From: Flavobacterium sp. J27
GTDB lineage: Bacteria; Bacteroidota; Bacteroidia; Flavobacteriales; Flavobacteriaceae
NCBI RefSeq assembly: GCF_004303025.1
Contig: NZ_PJQW01000003.1
Span: forward strand, 62,001-126,000
Reading direction: 5' to 3'
DNA: 64,000 bases
Made by a program: the position numbers and the translations under genes. This document shows, one piece after another, positions 23,509-31,539 of the stretch. Numbering within the stretch: position 1 is the stretch's first letter; each line of letters starts with the position of its first letter. Under the pieces are notes generated by a model that was not told where the DNA came from, made no database searches, and worked only from the letters and a program-made list of their open reading frames with translations.

Positions 23509-24348
23509 ATGAATGCAAAAAAAGTTTGGTTTGTAACTGGGGCTTCTAAAGGTTTAGGCTTAGCCTTGGTAAAAAAATTATTGGAAAATGATTATTATGT
23601 AGCTGCAACATCTAGAGACAAATTGGCTTTGGAAAAAGCCGTCAATTATTTAGGGAATAATTTTTTGCCTCTAGAAGTAGATTTAATAAATGAAGAAAGT
23701 GTAACCAATGGATTAGCGGCAGCAGTTGAAAAGTTTGGTAAAATTGATATGGTAGTCAATAATGCAGGTTATGGTCAAGCGGGTACATTAGAAGAATTAA
23801 GTGATGAAGAATCAAGAGAAAATTTTGATGTTAATGTTTTTGGTGTCTTACATGTAATCCGAAAAGTGATGCCATATTTAAGAGAAAACAAAGCGGGACA
23901 TATTATCAATATTTCTTCAGTAGGTGGTTTTATGGGTAACTTTCCTAGTTTTGGTGTATACTGTGCGACAAAGTATGCTTTAGTTGGTTTAACGGAAGCT
24001 TTAGCTGCTGAAGTGGGAAGTTTAGGAATACATGCTACTGTTGTTTATCCAGGCTATTTTAGGACAAACTTTCTAGACAATGGTTCTTTTAAATTACCAA
24101 AAAATCCTATTGCCGTTTATACCGAAGCTAGAAAATTAGAAGAAATGCATGTAAACGAAATTAGAGGAAATCAAACAGGGAACCCAGATAAAGCTGCAGA
24201 TGTATTTATAGCTATTTCTAAACAAGAAAAACCACCCTTGCATTTGTTTCTAGGTTCCGATTCTTATCAGTTTGCAAAGCAAAAAATAGAAATTGTAACG
24301 AAGGAATTAAATGCTAACGAAAAATTAGCAACTTCAACAGACTATTAA
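23509..24348 (+). CDS. Short-chain dehydrogenase/reductase
   Basis: The start at 23509 gives 279 residues beginning MNAKKVWFVTGASKGLG; an earlier ATG at 23458 adds 17 unneeded residues. Motifs: T10-G-A-S-K-G-L-G17, VNNAGYGQ, NISSVGGFMG, and Y151-x3-K155 (YCATK). The C-terminal extension (GNQTGNPDKAADVFIAISK, PPLHLFLGSDSYQFAKQK) is characteristic of a flavobacterial oxidoreductase group and is what survives in the relic at 16463. It precedes an AraC gene after a terminator, repeating the SDR-AraC arrangement seen at 7465 and 26551. Confidence 0.9.
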   Translation: MNAKKVWFVTGASKGLGLALVKKLLENDYYVAATSRDKLALEKAVNYLGNNFLPLEVDLINEESVTNGLAAAVEKFGKIDMVVNNAGYGQAGTLEELSDEESRENFDVNVFGVLHVIRKVMPYLRENKAGHIINISSVGGFMGNFPSFGVYCATKYALVGLTEALAAEVGSLGIHATVVYPGYFRTNFLDNGSFKLPKNPIAVYTEARKLEEMHVNEIRGNQTGNPDKAADVFIAISKQEKPPLHLFLGSDSYQFAKQKIEIVTKELNANEKLATSTDY

Positions 24349-24359
24349 TAAAAGGAAAA

Positions 24360-24395
24360 CAAACGTAAGATAAGTATCAGGTGTCTTGCGTTTGT
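24360..24395 (+). terminator. Rho-independent terminator after the SDR gene
   Basis: CAAACGTAAGA and TCTTGCGTTTG pair (one G-U) around a 14-base loop, followed by T-rich sequence. It separates the SDR from the AraC gene at 24424. Confidence 0.7.
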
Positions 24396-24423
24396 TTATT
24401 TTGTATTTTAGCTATTAGGTAAT

Positions 24424-25341
24424 ATGGAAAAATTTAAAGTACATAAAATTAATACAATTAGCGAATTTCACACCATTGCAAATTTGCCAAAACCTGAGCA
24501 TCCATTGATTAGTTTAATTGATTATTCTAAAGTGGAATATCAGTTTGCAGAGAAAGAAGTCGTTTGGATTCAAGGTTTCTATACCATTGGATTAAAGCGA
24601 AATGTAGCTGGAAAGTTTGTTTACGGACAACAAATTTACGATTTTAATGAAGGATTGTTGACATTTATTGCATCTGGTCAACGTATTCAATATGAGTTTG
24701 TTGAACAAGAAATAAAACCTTCAGGTTGGCTATTAGTAATTCACCCAGATTTTTTATGGAATACACCATTAGCAAAACAAATTAAACAATATGATTTTTT
24801 TGGATATGCTGTAAATGAAGCTTTGTTTTTGTCTGAAAAAGAAGAAAATGTATTGATAAATGTAATGCAGAATATAGAATTAGAGTATCATTCATTGATA
24901 GATAAATTTAGTCAGAACATAATAATAGCTCAAATAGAGGTTTTGTTAAACTATGCTGAGCGTTTTTATCAGCGTCAATTTATAACAAGAAAAATTACTA
25001 ATCATCATATTTTAGGGCAATTTGAAGACTTGTTATCTGAATATTTTGATGGGAATAGTTTAATTCAAAATGGGTTGCCAAGCGTAAATGAAATAGCAAG
25101 TAAATTAAATATCTCATCAAATTACTTAGGAAATTTACTTAAAAGTTTAACAGGTCAAAATACACAACAGCATATTCAAGATAAGATTGTAGAAAAAGCA
25201 AAAGAAAAACTTTCAACTACAGCGCTAAGTATAAGTGAAATCGCTTTTGATTTAGGCTTTGAACATTCGCAATCGTTTAGCCGTTTTTTTAAAAGCAAAT
25301 CAGGAAAAACACCTATTGAATTCAGAATGGGATTTAATTAA
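24424..25341 (+). CDS. AraC-family transcriptional regulator (paralogue 2 of 3)
   Basis: A 305-residue protein with the same N-terminal block as its paralogues (TISEFHTIANLPKPEHPLIS), cupin-like sensor (YGQQIYDFNEGLLTFIASGQ, LLVIHPDFLWNTPLAKQIKQ), and C-terminal double HTH (LPSVNEIASKLNISSNYLGN, LSISEIAFDLGFEHSQSFSR). The segment DFLWNTPLAK is almost identical in the protein encoded at 27335, marking these two as the closer pair. It is convergent with the nitroreductase gene at 25368, separated by a shared terminator. Confidence 0.92.
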   Translation: MEKFKVHKINTISEFHTIANLPKPEHPLISLIDYSKVEYQFAEKEVVWIQGFYTIGLKRNVAGKFVYGQQIYDFNEGLLTFIASGQRIQYEFVEQEIKPSGWLLVIHPDFLWNTPLAKQIKQYDFFGYAVNEALFLSEKEENVLINVMQNIELEYHSLIDKFSQNIIIAQIEVLLNYAERFYQRQFITRKITNHHILGQFEDLLSEYFDGNSLIQNGLPSVNEIASKLNISSNYLGNLLKSLTGQNTQQHIQDKIVEKAKEKLSTTALSISEIAFDLGFEHSQSFSRFFKSKSGKTPIEFRMGFN

Positions 25342-25368
25342 AAAAAGCACTTTAAGTGCTTTTTTTAT
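25341..25368. terminator. Bidirectional terminator between convergent genes
   Basis: AAAAAAAGCACTT and AAGTGCTTTTTTT pair directly after the AraC stop; A and T tracts flank both sides. It also overlaps the end of the opposing nitroreductase gene. Confidence 0.8.
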
Positions 25369-26000
25369 TATTCAATTTCTGTAACCAATTGCTCTATAGG
25401 TCTTCTTACTTTCTTCATGTTTTCATTCCAGTCATTTCCACTGTCTCTAAAGCCTATTGGTAAGATTACAGCCGTTTTTAAACCTTTTTCTTTCATGCCT
25501 AAAATACGATCATAGGCTTGAGGATCAAAACCTTCCATAGGAGTAGCGTCAATTTTTTGTTCTGCAGCAGCAACTATTGCCACAGAAAAAGAGATATAAG
25601 CTTGTTTTGCTGTGTGAATAGCATGCCAATCAGTCCCTAATGGTTCATACATCCCCCATAAAAGTTTTTTGTAATCATCCATTTGTGTTAAAGGTAAACC
25701 TCTTTCAGATAAAATATAATTAAACTCTTTTTCAATTCTTTCTAAACTGTAACTGTCCCAAGCAGCCCAAACTAATAAATGAGAACATTCTGTTATTTGT
25801 TCCTGATTAAAGGAATGTGGTTTCAATTCTTCTAAAAGTGTTGGGTTACTAATAACAAAAATTTCATATGGTTGTAATCCTGAAGAAGAAGGTGCTAATC
25901 TGGCAGCTTCAAGAATATAATCTATTTTTTCCTGTGACACTTTTTTTCCTGTCATTCTTTTTGTGGCATATCGCCATTGTAAATCATTAATTAAACTCAT
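25368..26000 (-). CDS. NAD(P)H-dependent nitroreductase-family oxidoreductase (paralogue B)
   Basis: A 210-residue paralogue of the protein encoded at 20420: QWRYATKRMTGKKVSQEKID, EAARLAPSSSGLQPYEIFVI, TAKQAYISFSVAIVAAAEQK, IDATPMEGFDPQAYD and LPIGFRDSGNDW. It should bind FMN and reduce nitroaromatics, quinones or similar electrophiles with NAD(P)H. It is divergent from the HxlR gene at 26105; its promoter (TACTTTTG at 26031-26024 on the minus strand) has a GTTAC motif 20 bases upstream, the same arrangement as before the 9683 gene, so HxlR control is likely. Confidence 0.92.
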   Translation of the reverse strand: MSLINDLQWRYATKRMTGKKVSQEKIDYILEAARLAPSSSGLQPYEIFVISNPTLLEELKPHSFNQEQITECSHLLVWAAWDSYSLERIEKEFNYILSERGLPLTQMDDYKKLLWGMYEPLGTDWHAIHTAKQAYISFSVAIVAAAEQKIDATPMEGFDPQAYDRILGMKEKGLKTAVILPIGFRDSGNDWNENMKKVRRPIEQLVTEIE

Positions 26001-26023
26001 AGTAAAAACAATTAAATTTATGT

Positions 26024-26099
26024 CAAAAGTATCTATTTTGAGTTACTTTTGGTAACTTTGTGTTTAAAAGTAATAGTGACAAAAAGGTAACAAAGTGAC
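26024..26099. promoter_or_regulatory. Divergent operator/promoter region with GTTAC-type repeats
   Basis: On the minus strand, TACTTTTG (26031-26024) lies 20 bases downstream of GTTAC (26056-26052). On the plus strand, GTTAC is at 26042-26046, GTAAC at 26052-26056 and 26087-26091, and GTGAC at 26076-26080 and 26095-26099. TAACTTTG (26053-26060) may be a plus-strand -7 element. The repeats suit binding by the HxlR protein encoded at 26105. Confidence 0.6.
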
Positions 26100-26104
26100 A
26101 TAAG

Positions 26105-26470
26105 ATGGAAAAAACGATAGAAAAAACAAATTCGGCTTGTTTATACAAAATAAGAGCCGTTCATGATGTAATATATATTATTGGTGGAAAATGGAAAATA
26201 TCAATTATTACCTGTTTATGCTATGGTAACAAGAGGTATTCAGATATTTTAAATGAAGTCGAAGGTATTTCTGGTAAGATGTTAAGTAGGGAATTGAAAG
26301 AATTGGAAATAAATAAACTTATTGAAAGAAAAGTTTTGGATACAAAGCCACTTGGTGTTGAATATTCTTTAACGGAAATTGGAATGTCTTTAAAAAAAGT
26401 AACAGAAACAATAGCTGATTGGGGGATAGAATATAGAACAATGAGGAGATTTGATGAAGGAGAATTTTAG
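26105..26470 (+). CDS. HxlR-family transcriptional regulator
   Basis: A 121-residue winged-helix protein with the N-terminal Cys (NSACLYKIRAVHDVIYIIGG), KWKISIITCLCYGNKRYSDI, EGISGKMLSRELKELEINKL, and LDTKPLGVEYSLTEIGMSLK. It resembles the protein encoded at 9150, and both have GTTAC repeats in their upstream regions. It is divergent from nitroreductase paralogue B and is followed 80 bases later by an SDR-AraC pair, so it may control both sides. Confidence 0.9.
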   Translation: MEKTIEKTNSACLYKIRAVHDVIYIIGGKWKISIITCLCYGNKRYSDILNEVEGISGKMLSRELKELEINKLIERKVLDTKPLGVEYSLTEIGMSLKKVTETIADWGIEYRTMRRFDEGEF

Positions 26471-26550
26471 CTACAATATTCTCAGATTTGGCTACATTGT
26501 CAAAAACATTTCTTCCGAAATTTGTGCTATAATTATAAATAAGAATAAAT

Positions 26551-27315
26551 ATGGAAGTAAAAACTAAAATAGCTTTAGTAACTGGAGCAAGTAGAGGTTT
26601 AGGAAGAGACATGGCTATTAATCTAGCCAAAAAAGGAATCGATGTAATGTTAACTTATAATAGTAATGAGAAAGCTGCTGCTGAGGTAGTTCAGGAAATC
26701 AATCTATTAGGACAAAAAGCAAAAGCACTACAATTAGATACAAGTAATGTTAAAAATTTTGATACTTTTATAACTACATTAAAAGCTTATTTGAAATCGG
26801 AATATGAGGTAGTCACTTTCGATTTTTTAATTAATAATGCTGGAACAGGAGTCTATGGTTCGGTAACTGATACATCTGAAGACGCTTTTGATGCCATGAT
26901 GAATATTCATTTTAAAGGAGTGTACTTTTTAACACAAAAACTATTGCCAATTCTTAATAATGGCGGAAGAATTATTAATATTTCTTCTGGTTTAACCCGA
27001 GTTTCATTTCCAAATGTCTCTGCTTATGCCAGTATGAAAGGAGCTATAGAAACTTATACCAAGTGTTTAGCGAAAGAATTAGGACCTAGAAAAATTACAG
27101 CTAATATTGTAGCTCCAGGTGCAATTGCTACAGATTTTGGTGGAGGTTCGAACAAATCAGATGAAGGAAAGAGAAATGCAATAGCTAGTATTACTGCTCT
27201 TGGTCGTGTGGGAGAACCAGAAGATATTGGAGGAGTTGTTGCTTTTATTTGTTCTCCAGAAGCAGGATGGATGAATGGGCAACGAATAGAACTTTCTGGA
27301 GGTATGATGTTATAA
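26551..27315 (+). CDS. Short-chain dehydrogenase/reductase (FabG-like)
   Basis: A 254-residue SDR: cofactor loop T11-G-A-S-R-G-L-G18, LINNAGTGVYG, IINISSGLTR, Y159-x3-K163 (YASMK), and the FabG-like ending GRVGEPEDIGGVVAFICSPE, AGWMNGQRIELSGGM. It should be a soluble NADP-dependent carbonyl reductase. It is 19 bases upstream of the third AraC paralogue, the tightest of the three SDR-AraC pairs, and is therefore probably co-transcribed with it. Confidence 0.92.
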   Translation: MEVKTKIALVTGASRGLGRDMAINLAKKGIDVMLTYNSNEKAAAEVVQEINLLGQKAKALQLDTSNVKNFDTFITTLKAYLKSEYEVVTFDFLINNAGTGVYGSVTDTSEDAFDAMMNIHFKGVYFLTQKLLPILNNGGRIINISSGLTRVSFPNVSAYASMKGAIETYTKCLAKELGPRKITANIVAPGAIATDFGGGSNKSDEGKRNAIASITALGRVGEPEDIGGVVAFICSPEAGWMNGQRIELSGGMML

Positions 27316-27334
27316 AATAATGTAAATTTGAGAT

Positions 27335-28249
27335 ATGAATCAGCAAACCATACACAGAGTAAAATCGATTGCAGAATTTCATAAAATGAAAGGGTTGCCT
27401 TCACCACAACATCCATTAATTAGTATTTTTGATTATAGTAAAATAGAATGTTCCAAAGAGGTAAACCATAAAAATTTTGTTTTTGATTTTTATCATATCT
27501 CATGCAAAAGAAGCATTGGTACAAAATATAAATACGGACAAGGAAATTATGACTTTGATGATGGTGTAATGTTTTTCATTGCACCTAATCAAGTCTTTGG
27601 AATCGAACCCATAGCAGAAATTGCAACACCAAAAAGTGGTTGGATATTGATGGTGCATCCTGATTTTCTATGGAATACACCTTTGGCTAATACAATAAAA
27701 AAATATGATTTTTTTGACTATTCTGTAAATGAAGCTTTGTTTTTATCTGAAAGGGAAGAAACTATTTTGAAAGGTATTGTTAAAAATATTGAACAAGAAT
27801 ACAATGCCAATTTAGACCAATTTAGTCAGAGTATTATTATTTCCCAAATTGAAACAATGCTTACTTATTCTGATCGATTTTATCAAAGACAGTTTTTAAC
27901 CAGAAAAGCTAGTAATCATAAAACTTTAGACCATGTTGAAAAACTGATAGAAGATTACTTTAATGATGAAAATAACTTAGGCTTACCTTCTGTTCAATAT
28001 ATTGCCGATGCTTTACATATTTCTCCAACCTATTTGAGTAGTTTGTTGAAATCTCTTACAGGACAAACCACGCAACAGCATATTCATGAAAAATTAATTG
28101 AGAAAGCTAAAGAAAAATTATCTACAACAACACTAACAATTAGCGAAATAGCTTACGAATTAGGTTTTGAACATTCTCAATCATTTAATAAATTATTCAA
28201 AGCCAAAACGAAACTTACTCCCATGATGTTTAGAGATCAATTTAATTAA
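27335..28249 (+). CDS. AraC-family transcriptional regulator (paralogue 3 of 3)
   Basis: A 304-residue protein with SIAEFHKMKGLPSPQHPLIS at the N-terminus, the sensor core YGQGNYDFDDGVMFFIAPNQ and MVHPDFLWNTPLANTIKKYD, and the C-terminal double HTH (LPSVQYIADALHISPTYLSS, LTISEIAYELGFEHSQSFNK). It is closest to the 24424 protein. The three proteins form a recent-looking paralogous family in a 20-kb stretch, each beside an SDR, so they probably sense related compounds and control the paired reductases. Confidence 0.92.
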   Translation: MNQQTIHRVKSIAEFHKMKGLPSPQHPLISIFDYSKIECSKEVNHKNFVFDFYHISCKRSIGTKYKYGQGNYDFDDGVMFFIAPNQVFGIEPIAEIATPKSGWILMVHPDFLWNTPLANTIKKYDFFDYSVNEALFLSEREETILKGIVKNIEQEYNANLDQFSQSIIISQIETMLTYSDRFYQRQFLTRKASNHKTLDHVEKLIEDYFNDENNLGLPSVQYIADALHISPTYLSSLLKSLTGQTTQQHIHEKLIEKAKEKLSTTTLTISEIAYELGFEHSQSFNKLFKAKTKLTPMMFRDQFN

Positions 28250-28310
28250 TTTTATGATTAAATAAGTTTCTGCTAGAAAAATCTTCCGTATCTTTTCATT
28301 TATATTTCTC

Positions 28311-28318
28311 TACTTTTG
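28311..28318 (+). promoter_or_regulatory. -7 promoter element for the 28339 gene
   Basis: TACTTTTG is a perfect TAnnTTTG match 20 bases before the ATG. A clear TTTG/TTG at the -33 position is not seen. Confidence 0.5.
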
Positions 28319-28338
28319 TATAGATAAAATTTAAATAA

Positions 28339-28926
28339 ATGAAAAAAATAGTATTCTTAATACTTACACATATCCTAATTTCTTGTGGTTCTTTTGAAAA
28401 TTTTGAAACAATAGGAGTCAATAATTTTAGTTTAGATTTACCGACTTATCTTTCAAAGACTACAAATTTAAACAATAGTGCTTCTTTACAATATCAAAAT
28501 GTTTTTAAAGAATTATATATAATTGCTATTGATGAAGATAAAAATGAATTAGGAAAAGCTTTACATAATAATGGTCTTGATAAAATATATTCCAATGATT
28601 TTAATGGTTATGTAGATCTATTAAAAATAGGTTTGGAAAATGATATTGAAATGGAAAATGAAACAGTAAAAGATACTCTAATTAATGGTTTGCAAACCAA
28701 ATTAATAAAATTTGAAGGAAAAGTAGAAACATATAATGTTTTTTACGCGGTAGCCTATGTAAATGGGGTTGATAATTATTATCAGATTATGAGTTGGACT
28801 TTATTGGATAAAAAAGAGGAATATGAAACCACTATAGATAAAATGATTTTTTCTTTTAAAGTAAAAAACATGAAAAAGGAAAGTAAAAAGAAAGCACAAA
28901 AAAACAAAAAAGAATTTCTAAAATAA
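28339..28926 (+). CDS. Predicted lipoprotein of unknown function
   Basis: A 195-residue protein with a lipoprotein signal peptide (MKKIVFLILTHILISCGS; lipobox I-S-C with Cys at residue 16). The mature part resembles small periplasmic beta-rich proteins (NFSLDLPTYLSKTTNLNNSA, LQYQNVFKELYIIAIDEDKN, YQIMSWTLLDKKEEYETTID) and ends in a strongly basic tail (KKESKKKAQKNKKEFLK). I do not recognise a named family with confidence. It precedes the rhodanese gene by 14 bases and may be the first gene of the arsenosugar region or a separate stress-response unit. Confidence 0.65.
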   Translation: MKKIVFLILTHILISCGSFENFETIGVNNFSLDLPTYLSKTTNLNNSASLQYQNVFKELYIIAIDEDKNELGKALHNNGLDKIYSNDFNGYVDLLKIGLENDIEMENETVKDTLINGLQTKLIKFEGKVETYNVFYAVAYVNGVDNYYQIMSWTLLDKKEEYETTIDKMIFSFKVKNMKKESKKKAQKNKKEFLK

Positions 28927-28940
28927 GTCGTTTTTACCAC

Positions 28941-29441
28941 ATGAAAAAAGGAATAGTATTTGTATTTTTAATATCATGTATGTCTGTTTTTTCTCAAAAA
29001 GAAATTTCGGATGTAATTGCACGATATAATAAAAATACGGTACCTTACATTAGCGTAGAAGACACAAAGGATAAAAACGATAGCAGTATAATTTTAGATG
29101 CTAGAGAAAAAGCGGAGTTTAACGTAAGTCATTTAAAAAATGCCACTTATATAGGATATAATGAGTTTGATACTGCTCAGTTTCAAGTACAGTTTCCAGA
29201 TAAAGAAATGCCTATTATTGTGTATTGTTCTTTAGGTATTCGAAGTGAAATCATAGCTGAAAAAATTATGAATTTAGGTTATACCAATGTGCACAACTTA
29301 TATGGTGGTATTTTTGAGTGGAAAAACAAAGGAAATGCGGTTTTTACCAATGAAGGAGTTGAAACGGAAGAAGTGCATGCCTTTTCAAAAACTTGGGGGA
29401 AGTATTTAATCAAAGGAATTAAAGTTTATAATAAAAAATAA
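28941..29441 (+). CDS. Exported rhodanese-like protein
   Basis: A 166-residue protein with an N-terminal signal peptide (MKKGIVFVFLISCMSVFSQ) and a single rhodanese domain (IILDAREKAEFNVSHLKNAT, IGYNEFD, IVYCSLGIRSEIIAEKIMNL, VHNLYGGIFEWKNKG). The catalytic loop Cys is in YCSLGIRS, so it may carry persulfide or bind arsenate/phosphate-like groups. Rhodanese-type proteins often accompany flavobacterial arsenosugar genes. It lies 7 bases upstream of the peroxidase-like gene. Confidence 0.87.
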   Translation: MKKGIVFVFLISCMSVFSQKEISDVIARYNKNTVPYISVEDTKDKNDSSIILDAREKAEFNVSHLKNATYIGYNEFDTAQFQVQFPDKEMPIIVYCSLGIRSEIIAEKIMNLGYTNVHNLYGGIFEWKNKGNAVFTNEGVETEEVHAFSKTWGKYLIKGIKVYNKK

Positions 29442-29448
29442 ATAGAAA

Positions 29449-29784
29449 ATGGAAAAGACATATTATGATCCAGCGGATTTAAAAAAATTTGGAAAAATTG
29501 TAGAATGGAGTGAAGAACTTGGGAATAGCTTTTTTGAGTATTATGGAAAAGTATTTGAAGAAGGCAGCCTTTCCGCTAGAGAAAAGTCGCTAATTGCGCT
29601 TGCCGTTTCTCATGCCGTACAATGTCCTTATTGTATAGACGCTTATACAGGTGATGGTCTGAAAAGGGGAATTACTAAAGAAGAAATGATGGAAGCCGTT
29701 CATGTTACTGCGGCCATTAAAAGTGGAGCGGCTTTAGTTCATGGCGTTCAAATGATGAATAAATATAAAAAACTATCCATGTAG
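29449..29784 (+). CDS. Arsenosugar-associated peroxidase-like (carboxymuconolactone decarboxylase family) protein
   Basis: This 111-residue AhpD-like protein has LGNSFFEYYGKVFEEGSLSA, REKSLIALAVSHAVQCPYCI (redox CxxC) and KEEMMEAVHVTAAIKSGAAL. Its sequence and location fit the arsenosugar biosynthesis-associated peroxidase-like family. It probably handles arsenic or peroxide redox chemistry around ArsM and ArsS; the exact reaction is not settled. It is 7 bases after the rhodanese gene and is separated from arsS by 91 bases holding a regulated promoter. Confidence 0.85.
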   Translation: MEKTYYDPADLKKFGKIVEWSEELGNSFFEYYGKVFEEGSLSAREKSLIALAVSHAVQCPYCIDAYTGDGLKRGITKEEMMEAVHVTAAIKSGAALVHGVQMMNKYKKLSM

Positions 29785-29796
29785 TATTTTCGTATA

Positions 29797-29843
29797 TATG
29801 TAAAATAGCTAACATTTTTTAAAAAAGGATTATGCTATTTTTG
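29797..29843 (+). promoter_or_regulatory. arsS promoter with shared arsenic-cluster box
   Basis: The 17-base box TATGTAAAATAGCTAAC (29797-29813) is followed, 22 bases later, by TATTTTTG (29836-29843), a good -7 element. The same box with one mismatch occurs at 34004-34020, with a TACTTTTA -7-like element at the same distance. It is probably the site of the missing regulator's binding or a shared activator site. Confidence 0.6.
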
Positions 29844-29875
29844 TTCCTCTCGATACATTGAATAAACAGAAAAAT

Positions 29876-30931
29876 ATGTTGAAATCACTTCATGCAAAAG
29901 AAAGTCCGTTGTCAAAAACAGATAAGCAATTGGAAATTCTCTCCAGCGGAATTTTTAGAGATGGGTCGTTGCCTACTTTTGCAGATCAGATTAATAAGAC
30001 TGACCAATTCCCTTTACAACCCCGAAACATTGAAATATTACAAATTAATGTGGGTTATATGTGCAATCAGGTTTGTGCTCATTGTCATGTAGATGCTGGT
30101 CCAGATAGAAAAGAAATAATGACAAAAGAGACCATGATGCAAATTTTAGACGTTCTAAAAACAACAGCTGTTACCACTTTAGATTTAACTGGAGGAGCAC
30201 CTGAAATGAACCCAAATTTTAGATGGTTTGTAGAAGAAGCGTCTAAAACAGGTGTCAAGGATTTTATTGTTAGATCTAATTTGACAATTATTAGAGCTAA
30301 TAAAAAATATTACGATTTGCCAGCCTTTTTTAAAAAGCACAATATTCATGTAGTAAGTTCTATGCCACATTGGACTAAAGGAAAAACGGATGTACAAAGA
30401 GGAGAAGGCGTTTTTGATAAGTCTGTCCAAGCGCTACAAGAATTAAACGCTATTGGTTATGGTATGCCAGATAGTAATTTAAAATTAGATTTAGTTTATA
30501 ACCCTTCAGGAGCTTTTCTTCCAAGTGATCAATTTTCTATGGAAAAAGATTTTAAAAAAGCGTTAAAAGAAGATTTCAATATTCATTTTCACAACCTATT
30601 CGCTATTACAAATTTACCGATTTCTCGATTTCTCGACTATCTTATCGCATCAGATAATTATGAAGATTATATGTATGCCTTAGTAGAAGCCTATAATCCT
30701 GCTGCAGTAGCAAATGTAATGTGTACTAATACAATATCTGTTAGTTGGGATGGGTGGTTATATGATTGCGATTTTAACCAAATGTTAGATTTAAAAGTAG
30801 CTTCTAAATCAAAACATATTTCAGAATTTAATGAAGCAATTTTAAATAACAGAAATATCGTGATTTCTCAACATTGTTACGGTTGTACAGCAGGAGCAGG
30901 AAGTAGTTGTCAAGGTGTTGTAGTATCTTAA
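29876..30931 (+). CDS. arsS: Arsenosugar biosynthesis radical SAM protein ArsS
   Basis: With the ATG at 29876, the protein is 351 residues (a TTG 18 bases upstream is a weaker start). Radical SAM motif: C63-x3-C67-x2-C70 (GYMCNQVCAHCH), followed by DLTGGAPEMNPNFRWFVEEA. A C-terminal Cys cluster (QHCYGCTAGAGSSCQG) likely binds a second iron-sulfur cluster. In the known pathway ArsS joins the 5'-deoxyadenosyl group of SAM to dimethylarsinous acid. It heads the operon with the downstream transferase, phosphorylase, channel and arsM genes; the spacing to the next gene is 2 bases. Confidence 0.95.
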   Translation: MLKSLHAKESPLSKTDKQLEILSSGIFRDGSLPTFADQINKTDQFPLQPRNIEILQINVGYMCNQVCAHCHVDAGPDRKEIMTKETMMQILDVLKTTAVTTLDLTGGAPEMNPNFRWFVEEASKTGVKDFIVRSNLTIIRANKKYYDLPAFFKKHNIHVVSSMPHWTKGKTDVQRGEGVFDKSVQALQELNAIGYGMPDSNLKLDLVYNPSGAFLPSDQFSMEKDFKKALKEDFNIHFHNLFAITNLPISRFLDYLIASDNYEDYMYALVEAYNPAAVANVMCTNTISVSWDGWLYDCDFNQMLDLKVASKSKHISEFNEAILNNRNIVISQHCYGCTAGAGSSCQGVVVS

Positions 30932-30933
30932 AA

Positions 30934-31539
30934 ATGAAAGAAAATTTAATTTTAATATTTACAAGAAACCCCGAATTAGGTAAGGTTAAAACTCGTTTAG
31001 CAGCCACTATTGGTAACGAAAATGCATTAGAAGTATACATTTATTTATTAGAGCATACTAAGAAAACGGTTTTAGAAACTAACGTTGATAAGAGAGTATT
31101 GTATTCTGAAGTAATCAATAACAATGATATTTGGGATAATCAATTCTTTCAAAAAGGAAAACAAATTGGGAATAATTTAGGAGAACGAATGTATCACGCT
31201 TTTAGAGAAGGTTTCAAAGAAGGATATCAAAAGATTGTTATTATAGGTTCCGATTTGATTGCTTTAGAAAGGAATGATATTGATAAAGCGTTCCAAAAGC
31301 TAAAAGATCATGATATAGTTCTTGGTCCTGCTCTAGATGGAGGTTATTATTTATTAGGAATGAAAACAATGCATGAAAAAATATTTCAAAATAAAGAATG
31401 GAGCACGGCTACCGTTTTTAAAGATACTTTAGAAGATATTTCAGAATTACCATATTATTTGTTAGAAGAGAAAAACGATATAGATACTTACGAGGATATA
31501 AAAGAAATACCAGTTTTTAAAAAATATACGATTACATGA
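30934..31539 (+). CDS. TIGR04282-type arsenosugar glycosyltransferase-like protein
   Basis: Starting at the ATG at 30934 (2 bases after arsS) gives 201 residues beginning MKENLILIFTRNPELGKVKT. The motif FTRNPELGKVKTRLA and later VIIGSDLIALERNDIDKAFQ, DHDIVLGPALDGGYYLLGMK match the TIGR04282 nucleotide-diphospho-sugar-transferase-like family of arsenosugar clusters. It should bind a nucleotide sugar or a similar phosphate compound. An earlier start inside arsS is unlikely. It overlaps the phosphorylase gene by 4 bases (ATGA). Confidence 0.9.
   Translation: MKENLILIFTRNPELGKVKTRLAATIGNENALEVYIYLLEHTKKTVLETNVDKRVLYSEVINNNDIWDNQFFQKGKQIGNNLGERMYHAFREGFKEGYQKIVIIGSDLIALERNDIDKAFQKLKDHDIVLGPALDGGYYLLGMKTMHEKIFQNKEWSTATVFKDTLEDISELPYYLLEEKNDIDTYEDIKEIPVFKKYTIT

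Noticed and set aside
4457-28249. The accessory region as a recently acquired genomic island
   Set aside because: No integrase, transposase, tRNA target or direct-repeat boundary was seen, and base composition by eye resembles the rest. Local duplication explains the paralogues as well.
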